DNA from: Planctomycetota bacterium | Lineage (GTDB): Bacteria; Planctomycetota; Brocadiia; SM23-32 | DNA: 5,794 bases | Reading direction: 5' to 3' | Assembly: GCA_018400625.1 (NCBI GenBank) | Contig: JAGYMJ010000226.1 | Location: 1 to 5,794 of the forward strand | Shown: positions 1-5,794 of the stretch, piece by piece | Layout: each line of letters opens with the position of its first letter | How positions within the stretch are numbered: position 1 is the stretch's first letter | Notes under the pieces: model-generated | The model's input: the letters and a program-made list of their open reading frames with translations, nothing else | What the model was told of the DNA's origin: nothing | The model's database searches: none | Program-made: the position numbers and the translations under genes

Positions 1-759
1 TTAGCCGGTAACGTTAAGGTTGTTAACCGTAAAAACCTGCTGACCAGACTCCAGTCGCTGGAATACATACTCGGCCTCAACCTGGTGCGGCGCGCGCAGG
101 GATATTTCCAGTGTGTCAACATCATTCCCGGGCCGATGGGCTTTTTCAGACGTTCCGTGCTTGAAGAGATTGGCGGATATGAAAGTGATACGTTCGCCGA
201 AGACTGTGACCTGACCGTTAAAATGCTTGCAAGGGGGATGCGCATAAATTACGAACCGGGAGCAATCTCGTGGACCGAAGCTCCGGAGACCATCATAGGG
301 CTCATTACGCAGCGTTACCGGTGGACGCGCGGCATCCTGCAGTCTTTGAAGAAACACCGATTCAGCCTTTTCCACGTGCGCAATTCCGGATTTATCAACT
401 CCTTCATGCTCTGGTACATGATGTTCGAAGCCATAGCCTGGCCGGCCATGAACATATTCGGAAACTTGTTCTTTCTTTTCGTTGCATTCTGGTACGGAGC
501 CGTTAACATGCTGCTGCTCTGGTGGCTGATACTCGTGCTGCTCGATTTGATAGTGAGCCTCCATGCCGTGTCCATCGAAGAAGAAGATTTATCAATGGTT
601 TTTTACGCCGTGCCTTATCGCATGGTATTTCTTTTTGCTGTTGATGTTACCAAGCTGCTCGCTACTTTTGAAGAGCTTTTTAAGGTTAAAATGACCTGGG
701 GCAGAATTGAACGGATGGGAAGAACAAAAACGAGCGCTGAGGGGGAAGATACAGGATGA
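1..759 (+). CDS. Membrane glycosyltransferase family 2, processive polysaccharide synthase type (5' partial)
   Basis: The frame is open from base 1 to TGA 757-759 and gives 252 residues. A GTG at 85 is internal, because the family motif AGNVKVVNR lies upstream of it at residues 2-10, so the true start is outside the window and probably about half the protein is missing, including the nucleotide-sugar DxD region. Visible motifs (numbered from base 1) are PGPMGFFRR followed by GGYESDTFAEDCDLT, where E67-D68 is the catalytic-base ED pair, and QRYRWTRG at 104-111, the (Q/R)xxRW acceptor and product-binding motif. After residue 135 come several hydrophobic helices (about 135-190 and 200-222) and a short polar tail. 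This matches BcsA, PgaC and hyaluronan-synthase-like enzymes that polymerise a sugar nucleotide and extrude the chain through the inner membrane. The sugar cannot be told from this part. The genes downstream encode a deacetylase-like protein and membrane proteins, which fits exopolysaccharide synthesis. Family call is firm; substrate is unknown. Confidence 0.93.
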   Translation, partial: LAGNVKVVNRKNLLTRLQSLEYILGLNLVRRAQGYFQCVNIIPGPMGFFRRSVLEEIGGYESDTFAEDCDLTVKMLARGMRINYEPGAISWTEAPETIIGLITQRYRWTRGILQSLKKHRFSLFHVRNSGFINSFMLWYMMFEAIAWPAMNIFGNLFFLFVAFWYGAVNMLLLWWLILVLLDLIVSLHAVSIEEEDLSMVFYAVPYRMVFLFAVDVTKLLATFEELFKVKMTWGRIERMGRTKTSAEGEDTG

Positions 760-860
760 ATAAAACGGATATTAACGCTGTCTCAAAAGACATGAGTTTG
801 CATTTTCAGGGCATTAGACCGCGGTTTCAAGGGTTTTCGGTGCAAATGTTGTTGACATAA
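756..860 (+). CDS. Possible 34-residue ORF coupled to the glycosyltransferase stop
   Basis: An ATG at 756 overlaps the glycosyltransferase TGA as ATGA, the classic arrangement for translational coupling. A purine-rich GAGGGGG at 739-745 lies 10 nt upstream and could serve as ribosome binding site. The frame runs to TAA 858-860. The product starts MNKTDINAVSKDM and ends SVQMLLT; it has no membrane helix, cysteine pair or motif I recognise. It occupies most of the 131-nt gap before the next gene. It may be a genuine leader or small protein, a decayed gene end, or chance. The start context is the only positive evidence, so confidence is low. Confidence 0.22.
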   Translation: MNKTDINAVSKDMSLHFQGIRPRFQGFSVQMLLT

Positions 861-874
861 CATATAATATAAAA

Positions 875-881
875 AAGGAGG
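875..881 (+). promoter_or_regulatory. Strong Shine-Dalgarno AAGGAGG for the small membrane protein
   Basis: AAGGAGG is a full match to the anti-Shine-Dalgarno and lies 9 nt before ATG 891. It decides the start: the in-frame TTG at 882 directly abuts the site and cannot be used with it. The stretch just upstream (861-876) is A/T only apart from one C, which would keep the site unpaired. Confidence 0.85.
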
Positions 882-890
882 TTGATTACT

Positions 891-1139
891 ATGGATTTGG
901 TCGCGATCATTGCCACCATTATACTTCTGTCCACATTGCTTACGCTTGCTTTTTCGTTTGCTGCATATGTCATAACCCGTGCGAAAAGTTTTTTAAGGGA
1001 AAGAAAGGGAGGAGAAGATGTAGATGATGAAAACAGGAAGGAAAGCGTCAGGGTTTTCTTTGAGCGCTATAGCCCCGGGGGGGGTTATGATCCCGATAGA
1101 GAACAAAGTGATAGAGGAACTGAAGAAAAATGGATGTGA
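891..1139 (+). CDS. Small single-span inner-membrane protein of unknown function
   Basis: The product is 82 residues, starting at ATG 891 behind a perfect Shine-Dalgarno. Residues 3-28 form one hydrophobic helix (LVAIIATIILLSTLLTLAF and onward). It is followed by a basic stretch RAKSFLRERK (30-39), which by the positive-inside rule places the C-terminus in the cytoplasm. The rest is a charged, probably disordered tail with FFERYSPGGGYDPDRE. No known family is recognised. It lies between the synthase and the deacetylase-like gene, and its TGA overlaps the next start by 10 nt, so translation is probably coupled. By position it could be an accessory subunit of the synthase, in the way small membrane proteins accompany other synthases such as PgaC, but there is no sequence match to support this. 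The tail is also open in a second frame and contains a G8 tract, so the C-terminal sequence is less certain than the N-terminal helix. Confidence 0.75.
   Translation: MDLVAIIATIILLSTLLTLAFSFAAYVITRAKSFLRERKGGEDVDDENRKESVRVFFERYSPGGGYDPDREQSDRGTEEKWM
1077..1084 (+). repeat. G8 homopolymer within the small membrane protein gene
   Basis: Eight consecutive G follow four C at 1073-1076. In the annotated frame they encode the Gly run of SPGGGY. Loss of one G would move reading into the frame that continues to TGA 1231-1233; gain of one G would give SPGGGL and then a stop at once. Such tracts are prone to replication slippage and to sequencing or assembly error, so the C-terminus of this gene depends on the tract length being right. 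The tract itself is plain; any switching role is only a possibility. Confidence 0.8.
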
Positions 1140-3016
1140 GATCCAGAAAACTGAAAGTGACTTTCTTCTACCTCATACTGCTCGGGTTTCTTGTCGCTGT
1201 CACTTCGCTTTTTGTTCATTATATACTTTTTGAACACATGTCAGCGGACTATACGCCGGCGCAGGGCATTCTTCGGCTTTTGCCCGGCTATGAAGAGGAA
1301 AGGGTAAGGGGAGTCAGGGTTGCCGTGCTGCGTTCCGATCAGACCGCGGATTTCGTTGCGGATTCGGCGGCCGATGACATCTCGCCCGATCAGGCCTTGG
1401 AGAATTATTACGCTTTGTCGGATTTTTGGGCAGGATACTTCAGGGAACGGCGGATAGATGCAGAGCTCATTGCGGATGATGATCTGCTGGATCGGCTTCA
1501 CCTTTACAATCTGTTGGTGCTCCCCGTCGCCCATTGTATGTCGGTTGAACAAATCGAAGCTGTAAAGGGTTTTTTGGCGCAGCGGAGGGGAGTGATATTT
1601 ACGCATCTTACCGGAAACCGCGACGCGGAGGGAACTGAACGGGATTGGTCGCTAACCGAGGATATAACGGGCGGTTCTCCCTCCTTTGTTCGCGCGGGCG
1701 AAGAAGCCGAGACACTGAACATTTTCTCCGAAACACCGATTGCGCCCGGCCTTGCTCCGGGTTTTGCCCTGAAGGTGCAGCCCTATGACGCGCTGGTAAG
1801 CCTTGCACTCCGTGAGCCGCGGGTTCGCCCCGCCGCCGCCTGGAATTCCGATCTCATTTACGTACGGGAGGGTCCCGGGGGGCGAATTGGGGCGGCGTAT
1901 GGCGATTATATGGGAGGCCGGTTCGTCTGGCTCGGTTTCAGTGCGCAGTCGGTGAAGCCCGTGTCGGAGATGTGGGATGCGCTTTATGGTATCCTCACAA
2001 ACGCTTCTGACTGGGCTTCGCTACGGCCGGTGGCGGGCAAAGCCTCGTGGCCGGAGTCGCGTTCCGCCGCAACGTTTGCCGTCTATGTCGGGGAAAACAT
2101 GACGGAGGCCGAAAAACTCTCCCGGCTGTTTGCCGGACAGGGAATAAAGCCGGCACTGTTTTTGGATCACCAAAATATCGAAGTCAACCGCGTTGCGCTC
2201 GAACAACTGCTGGGCGATGTTGAATTTGCCGTTAACCTGGATATAAAGCCTGAAAGCGTTAAAACGGAGCCGGAAAGTGAGGTCTCAAAGGTTTTCAAGG
2301 AGGCCGGGGCGCAGATCGATGATCTGTTCGGGGTTGACTTGAGTGGGTTCAACCTGCCTGCGGCCCCTGAGGAAAACTTAGAAAAATGGATGCAGCTCGG
2401 TTCAGACTATATCTGGCTCGATTCAGTCAGCGGGTTTGCTCCGACGATAATTCGTCCGGGAAGGCAGCCTCTGCTGGGACGCAAGTTGGACCCTCTGGTG
2501 CTTATACCGCAGGGCGGATACCACGATTATCAGCAGCTTGAATCAAAGTTTCATGGGGAACCCGATATGCTGCTGGAGGGCTTGGAAGGGAGCTTAGACA
2601 GCGTATCCCGCCTGGGCGGCCTCTACAGCGTTTCGCTGACGGCTGATCCGTTCGGAGCCGAACGCTACCGTGATATTATCACTGAATGGCTTCGGAACGT
2701 GCGACAAAACGATATGTGGGTCGCTTCGCCTTCGGAGATAGCGCGCTGGTGGCGGCATTATGGGAATGTAAGGCTTGATATCAGGGAGAACAGAGACCGG
2801 CTTACTCTTATGGTTTCCAACGAAGGAAGGAACCCTGTGCCGGGGATCCGGGTTTTTATCTATCCCGGCAGGTTGCCCGACGAACTTGACATACGGGCCG
2901 AAAGGATCCGTGTTCCCATACCGTCATATCAAATTGACGCAGTTAACGCCCGTATTATACTTGAGATTGAGAACCTTAAGCGGCGTGAAAATCGCACCTA
3001 TTATCTTAATTATTGA
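1130..3016 (+). CDS. Membrane-anchored GATase-like / degenerate polysaccharide deacetylase-like fusion protein
   Basis: The product is 628 residues. ATG 1130 is preceded by GAGGAA at 1114-1119 (10 nt spacing) and overlaps the previous gene by 10 nt; GTG 1136 is a possible alternative. A basic N-terminus (RSRKLK) and one hydrophobic helix at 10-34 make a signal anchor, placing the body in the periplasm. Residues about 60-290 look like a class I glutamine-amidotransferase-like fold (VRVAVLRSD, a later NLLVLPVAHCMS with H135-C136, then VIFTHLTGN), the type fused to carbohydrate enzymes and usually non-catalytic. Residues about 310-545 resemble a NodB/polysaccharide deacetylase barrel, ending in WVASPSEIARWWRHYG (530-545), similar to the WxATPxEIAxWWR ending of such proteins. 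The expected metal and catalytic motifs are missing: AVYVGEN (317-323) replaces the TFDDG-type strand, FAVNLD replaces the HxxxH strand, and SLTADPFG replaces the final His-Pro strand. Residues about 546-628 look like a beta-sandwich. It is probably a polymer-binding or scaffolding partner of the synthase. The domain assignment is by eye and moderately sure. Confidence 0.82.
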   Translation: MDVRSRKLKVTFFYLILLGFLVAVTSLFVHYILFEHMSADYTPAQGILRLLPGYEEERVRGVRVAVLRSDQTADFVADSAADDISPDQALENYYALSDFWAGYFRERRIDAELIADDDLLDRLHLYNLLVLPVAHCMSVEQIEAVKGFLAQRRGVIFTHLTGNRDAEGTERDWSLTEDITGGSPSFVRAGEEAETLNIFSETPIAPGLAPGFALKVQPYDALVSLALREPRVRPAAAWNSDLIYVREGPGGRIGAAYGDYMGGRFVWLGFSAQSVKPVSEMWDALYGILTNASDWASLRPVAGKASWPESRSAATFAVYVGENMTEAEKLSRLFAGQGIKPALFLDHQNIEVNRVALEQLLGDVEFAVNLDIKPESVKTEPESEVSKVFKEAGAQIDDLFGVDLSGFNLPAAPEENLEKWMQLGSDYIWLDSVSGFAPTIIRPGRQPLLGRKLDPLVLIPQGGYHDYQQLESKFHGEPDMLLEGLEGSLDSVSRLGGLYSVSLTADPFGAERYRDIITEWLRNVRQNDMWVASPSEIARWWRHYGNVRLDIRENRDRLTLMVSNEGRNPVPGIRVFIYPGRLPDELDIRAERIRVPIPSYQIDAVNARIILEIENLKRRENRTYYLNY

Positions 3017-3034
3017 AATAAAACGGCGGTATTT

Positions 3035-4786
3035 ATGAAACGCACATATTACGCACCGATTTTCTTTATAAGCGGGCTTGCCTTGTCACTGGCGGCTTTA
3101 GTGTATATCGTGCCACCTTTGAATGCAGGGCTTCTCGGCCTATTTCTGGTGGTGCTGTGCGCCATGAGGTGGGGACTGGCCGGCGGGCTGTTCTCGGCTT
3201 TCTGGACTTCCGGAATAATGGTTATGCTTTTTTTCGCGCCCGATCCGCATCTGGGCGTTATCGAATTGAGCACTGCCGTAACGGCCTTTTTCGGGTTGGG
3301 CGCCGGGCTCGGCAAAATTCTCGATATAGTAAATGCCCAAAAGGAAGAAATTATCGAGAAAAACCGGATTATGGCCGGAGCACAGCAGATGGCACATCTG
3401 GGCATCTGGAAAAAGGATCACATTCATCTCGAGGAAGAATGGTCCGAGGAGGTTTACAGGATATTAGGGCGCAGGCCCGGCGCCATCGAACCGAGTAGCG
3501 AATCTTATCTCGATGCCGTTCATCCCGCCGATCGCGGGTATATTGATAATCTGTTCAAAAGGACGCTCGAAGGCGGGGAAAGCGGATACGAAGCCGAGTA
3601 TAGAGTGCTTCGAAAAAGCAGCGGTGAGCTCCGGCATGTTTACGAAAAATGCCGGCATATGAAAAACTCCTCCGGACGGATTGTCTTTTCCGAACGGTTG
3701 GTTCAAGATATAACGGAACTGAAAAAATCGGAAAAAAACCTGACCTGTCTCTATGGCATAGGTAAAATAATAGAAAAAAATAACGGTCTCGAGCAGACAT
3801 TTCGTGAAGCGGTTGAATTTATTCCCGATTACTTGTCCTATCCTCGTCTTGCCTGTGCGCGCATCATGTATGAGGAACGGCACTATAAATCCGCCAATTT
3901 TTCGGAACCGGAGTCAAAAATAGAAGAGAAATTGTGCGCCGGCGAACAGGATGTCGGAAAGCTCGAGGTGGGTTATATTAAAAATCCGCCCCTCTCCGAA
4001 GAGAAAGGGGTTTTTGAAGAGGCCGAAAAACAACTTGTAGAGCATATAGCTGAAAGGCTGGGACGTGCCATCCGGTACAGGAAGCTTTTCCAGCAGCTCG
4101 TAAGGGCGGAAAAACTTTCGGCGCTCGGCGAATTATTGGCAGGTGTCGCCCATGAGATCAACAATCCACTGAATGCCATGTTGGGATTTTCCGAACTGTT
4201 GCTGCAGGATAAGGAAGACATGGATGAGGAAGTAGCGCATGATATCGAAAATATTTACGAGGCTTCGCAGAGAATTGAAAAAATCACCAGGGACCTTTTG
4301 CGTTTTGCGAGGAAAGAGGAGGAAGAAAAGGCGGAAATTCATATAATTGATGTTCTGGAACAGACATTGCGCCTGAAGGAACGGCATATGCAGTCCCTGG
4401 ATATCACGATTGAAAGGGACTTTCGCAGGCCTTTGCCTTCTGTGAAAGGGAACAAAAAACAAATCGAGCAGGTGTTTTTAAATATTATCAATAACGCAGA
4501 ATATGCGATCAGGAAAACGGGCAGCGGAGGGGTTTTAACCGTCCGTGCCTCGGAGCAGGCCCATTTCGTTAAAATGGAGTTTTTGGATACGGGAGACGGC
4601 ATACCACCCGAGCTTATAGACAAAGTTTTTGACCCGTTTACCAGCAGTAAGCCCGAAGGAGAGGGCACCGGCCTGGGGCTTTCCTTGGGCTATGGTATCA
4701 TAAAAGAACATGGCGGTGATATCAATGCCTCAAACAGGCCGTCCGGCGGGGCAGCCATTACCGTCATGTTACCGATATCCGAGTAA
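3035..4786 (+). CDS. Membrane sensor histidine kinase (4 TM, PAS, GAF-like, HisKA, HATPase)
   Basis: The product is 583 residues, ATG 3035, 18 nt after the previous stop, with only a weak GGCGG ahead, so coupling to the upstream gene is likely. Four hydrophobic helices at about 7-26, 30-46, 48-67 and 74-93 with very short loops suggest sensing in or near the membrane rather than a periplasmic domain. A helical linker leads to a PAS domain (116-233; HLGIW, VHPADR, EYRVL, and the closing VQDITELK). A GAF-like region follows (236-352; LTCLYGIGKIIEKNN, YPRLACARI, GKLEVGY, ERLGRAI), of a type often seen in Desulfobacterota kinases. The dimerisation domain carries the phospho-acceptor H373 in GVAHEINNPL. 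The ATP-binding domain has the N box (N483-IINNAEYA), G1 DTGDGIP (518-524), F box DPFTSSK (533-539) and G2 GEGTGLGLSL (542-551). All catalytic motifs are intact, so it should autophosphorylate and pass phosphate to the adjacent regulator. The ligand is unknown. Confidence 0.95.
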   Translation: MKRTYYAPIFFISGLALSLAALVYIVPPLNAGLLGLFLVVLCAMRWGLAGGLFSAFWTSGIMVMLFFAPDPHLGVIELSTAVTAFFGLGAGLGKILDIVNAQKEEIIEKNRIMAGAQQMAHLGIWKKDHIHLEEEWSEEVYRILGRRPGAIEPSSESYLDAVHPADRGYIDNLFKRTLEGGESGYEAEYRVLRKSSGELRHVYEKCRHMKNSSGRIVFSERLVQDITELKKSEKNLTCLYGIGKIIEKNNGLEQTFREAVEFIPDYLSYPRLACARIMYEERHYKSANFSEPESKIEEKLCAGEQDVGKLEVGYIKNPPLSEEKGVFEEAEKQLVEHIAERLGRAIRYRKLFQQLVRAEKLSALGELLAGVAHEINNPLNAMLGFSELLLQDKEDMDEEVAHDIENIYEASQRIEKITRDLLRFARKEEEEKAEIHIIDVLEQTLRLKERHMQSLDITIERDFRRPLPSVKGNKKQIEQVFLNIINNAEYAIRKTGSGGVLTVRASEQAHFVKMEFLDTGDGIPPELIDKVFDPFTSSKPEGEGTGLGLSLGYGIIKEHGGDINASNRPSGGAAITVMLPISE

Positions 4787-4795
4787 TGAACATTT

Positions 4796-4801
4796 AAGGA
4801 G
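4796..4801 (+). promoter_or_regulatory. Shine-Dalgarno AAGGAG deciding the response regulator start
   Basis: AAGGAG lies 10 nt before ATG 4812, in the 25-nt gap after the kinase stop. It supports 4812 over the in-frame ATG at 4710, which lies inside the kinase coding sequence and would add residues with no resemblance to a receiver domain. Confidence 0.8.
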
Positions 4802-4811
4802 ATGTGTTTCT

Positions 4812-5303
4812 ATGGAAAAAAAAGATAGAGCTTTTAGCATGGTAGATATGGAGTTAAAGAAGGCCGGCATCTTGATTGTTGAAGACGATAAGTCCGTATC
4901 GCAGTTCCTTCAGCGCGCTTTAAAACGTTTTGGCTATAATAACTTGCAGGCTGTCGATAATGCCGAAGACGCGCTTCAGATCATCGGCAGCGGCAAAATT
5001 GCCCTTGCTCTTGTTGATCTGCGCATGCCCGGGAAAGGCGGGCTGTGGCTTCTGAAACGCCTCAGTCAAATGCCGGTTGATACGAGCGTGGTGGTTGTAT
5101 CAGCCAGTCACGAATTCGAAGATGCAATAGCTGCATTGAATAGAGGAGCGGAAAGATATATAGAAAAACCGGTGCGTACGGATGAATTGAAACATACCGT
5201 TGAAAATGTGCTGGAGAAACGCAAACTGGTCATTGAAAACCGGATCATAAAGAAGAAACTCGAGACGGCAGTGAAATGGCCGGAAGATGACGAAACGGCT
5301 TGA
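4812..5303 (+). CDS. Single-domain response regulator (receiver only)
   Basis: The product is 163 residues. The receiver fold runs from about residue 18 to 137: ILIVEDD with acidic residues E24-D25-D26, phospho-acceptor D69 in VDLRMPGKGG, the switch Ser S97 in VVVVSAS, the aromatic Y116 and the conserved K119-P120 in YIEKPV. All key residues for phosphorylation are present. A 17-residue charged N-terminal extension precedes the domain. After it there is only a helical, charged tail (LEKRKLVIENRIIKKKLE) that could be a coiled coil, and no helix-turn-helix, GGDEF, EAL, HD-GYP or PilZ domain is left in the length available. It follows the histidine kinase by 25 nt and is presumably its partner. 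With no output domain it probably acts by contact with another protein, as CheY or SpoIIAA-type regulators do, or as a phosphate carrier. Its place in a polysaccharide operon suggests control of synthesis after transcription, which is inference. Confidence 0.93.
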   Translation: MEKKDRAFSMVDMELKKAGILIVEDDKSVSQFLQRALKRFGYNNLQAVDNAEDALQIIGSGKIALALVDLRMPGKGGLWLLKRLSQMPVDTSVVVVSASHEFEDAIAALNRGAERYIEKPVRTDELKHTVENVLEKRKLVIENRIIKKKLETAVKWPEDDETA

Positions 5304-5326
5304 GCTGATTGTAACCTTGAGCTGAT
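5299..5326 (+). repeat. Tandem 11-bp direct repeat overlapping the regulator stop
   Basis: CTTGAGCTGAT occurs at 5299-5309 and again at 5316-5326, a perfect repeat with a period of 17 nt. The first copy contains the TGA stop of the response regulator. It could be a two-site protein-binding element or the trace of a small local duplication. No function can be assigned from sequence. Confidence 0.6.
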
Positions 5327-5336
5327 GACTTTTAGA

Positions 5337-5367
5337 TGAGACGCAGTGAGGCCGTGAGACAGCGAGG
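5337..5367 (+). repeat. Imperfect direct repeat ending in the ribosome binding site
   Basis: TGAGACGCAGTGAGG (5337-5351) and TGAGACAGCGAGG (5355-5367) are near copies, both ending in GAGG. The second GAGG is 7 nt before ATG 5375 and is the best ribosome binding site for the next gene. With the repeat just upstream, the whole 71-nt gap after the regulator looks built from short duplications. No hairpin followed by a T run is present, so I see no terminator here. Confidence 0.45.
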
Positions 5368-5374
5368 TAATCTT

Positions 5375-5794
5375 ATGTTTTCGAGATTTCTAAAAACATT
5401 CAGAGCCGTTTATGTGGTTGCTTTGCTGGTCGGTGTATTTTTAATTGCGGATGCTTTTTCAAAATATGACTCCGTGCGTGTGCCTTCAGCCTTTCAACCT
5501 GATTTTTCCTATTTAGATCGTGTCATACCCCATCCTCAACAGGCTGAATACGGCGATTTCTTGCCGATAAAATATGACAGTCAGTCCGGCAAAGTGCCGG
5601 TTCGTATCGTGATCGGTTCCGGGGCCGAGCGGCTGGATAAGATAGGAGCCCGGCAACTTAAACGTCATTTTAATCGGCCGGGATTTAATCACTCCGTTGA
5701 ACCGCAGATCGTCTGCGAAAATCAAATCGGTTCCCTACGCGATGAAGGGACGGGATTGTTTATTTATCTCGGCGTTCCGGCCCGGCACGATGCC
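5375..5794 (+). CDS. Membrane-anchored or exported protein of unknown function (3' partial)
   Basis: The frame is open from ATG 5375 to the window end, giving 140 residues with no stop. GAGG at 5364-5367 (7 nt spacing) supports this start; an in-frame ATG at 5336 is possible but has no ribosome binding site. A basic N-terminus (SRFLKTFR) and a hydrophobic helix at about 11-27 form a signal anchor or signal peptide; A25-D-A27 could be a signal peptidase I site. The following region is polar and probably periplasmic. It includes an alternating hydrophobic segment VPVRIVIGSGAERLDKIGARQLKRHF and a later GLFIYLGVP, which together recall the small alpha/beta N-terminal domain found ahead of some glycoside hydrolases (a strand, an ER..GA..L helix, then a strand ending in LG). 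That likeness is weak. Position after the kinase pair in the same direction suggests it belongs to the same polysaccharide locus. The family is not recognised and the rest of the protein is needed. Confidence 0.78.
   Translation, partial: MFSRFLKTFRAVYVVALLVGVFLIADAFSKYDSVRVPSAFQPDFSYLDRVIPHPQQAEYGDFLPIKYDSQSGKVPVRIVIGSGAERLDKIGARQLKRHFNRPGFNHSVEPQIVCENQIGSLRDEGTGLFIYLGVPARHDA

Noticed and set aside
1..564. 187-residue open frame on the minus strand
   Set aside because: It lies fully opposite the glycosyltransferase, whose family motifs are clear; the minus-strand product has no recognisable domain and low hydrophobic order, so it is a shadow.
85..759. GTG 85 as the true start of the glycosyltransferase
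   Set aside because: The same frame is open to base 1 and contains the conserved AGNVKVVNR motif before this codon, so the gene is cut by the window edge.
797..846. Inverted repeat TTTGCA (797-802) / TGCAAA (841-846) and the palindrome ACCGCGGT (818-825) as a terminator or riboswitch
   Set aside because: The 6-bp stem has a 38-nt loop, the palindrome is short, and no T run follows; the structure is too weak to call.
852..868. TTGACA (852-857) and TATAAT (863-868) as a sigma-70 promoter for the small membrane protein gene
   Set aside because: The two boxes are only 5 nt apart instead of about 17. No fair -35 match lies at the right distance from the TATAAT, there is no extended -10 TG, and transcription from it would start at or inside the Shine-Dalgarno.
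3049..3427. Minus-strand open frames of about 95-118 residues opposite the kinase N-terminus
   Set aside because: They mirror the membrane-helix coding region of the kinase and show no family motif or ribosome binding site of note.
5304..5374. Terminator after the response regulator
   Set aside because: The gap holds direct rather than inverted repeats and no GC-rich hairpin with a T tail, so transcription may well continue into the next gene.

Overview
The window carries one co-directional block of genes, all on the + strand, that looks like part of an exopolysaccharide synthesis and export locus of a Gram-negative bacterium. Order: the C-terminal part of a membrane glycosyltransferase of family GT2 (1-759, 5' end outside the window); a possible 34-codon ORF (756-860); an 82-residue single-span membrane protein (891-1139); a membrane-anchored protein joining a glutamine-amidotransferase-like domain to a degenerate polysaccharide deacetylase domain (1130-3016); a membrane histidine kinase (3035-4786); a single-domain response regulator (4812-5303); and the start of a further membrane-anchored or exported protein (5375 to the window end, 3' end outside). 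No RNA gene, mobile element, CRISPR array or convincing intrinsic terminator was seen.

Organism: base composition looks moderate, Shine-Dalgarno sequences are strong, and the kinase resembles PAS/GAF-like/HisKA kinases that are common in Desulfobacterota and related anaerobes. That is an impression from motif style, not a phylogenetic result, and I hold the taxon only at low confidence.

Layout: genes are tightly packed from 891 to 5303. The small membrane protein and the deacetylase-like protein overlap by 10 nt, the kinase follows 18 nt later, and the regulator 25 nt after that. Looser gaps of 131 nt (after the glycosyltransferase, partly filled by the 34-codon ORF) and 71 nt (after the regulator, containing short direct repeats) flank this core. 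The absence of terminators suggests one transcript, although no promoter could be placed.

How the parts may work together (inference): the GT2 enzyme would polymerise a sugar at the inner membrane and push it outward. The small membrane protein could be an accessory subunit. The deacetylase-like protein sits at the outer face of the inner membrane but has lost the usual metal and catalytic motifs, so it may bind or guide polymer rather than deacetylate it. The kinase and the output-less regulator would sense a signal and adjust polymer production, most likely through protein contacts because the regulator has no DNA-binding domain. The most interesting points are the dead deacetylase fusion, the two-component pair embedded in the polysaccharide operon, and a stretch around 1024-1139 that is open and coding-like in two frames with a G8 tract inside it.
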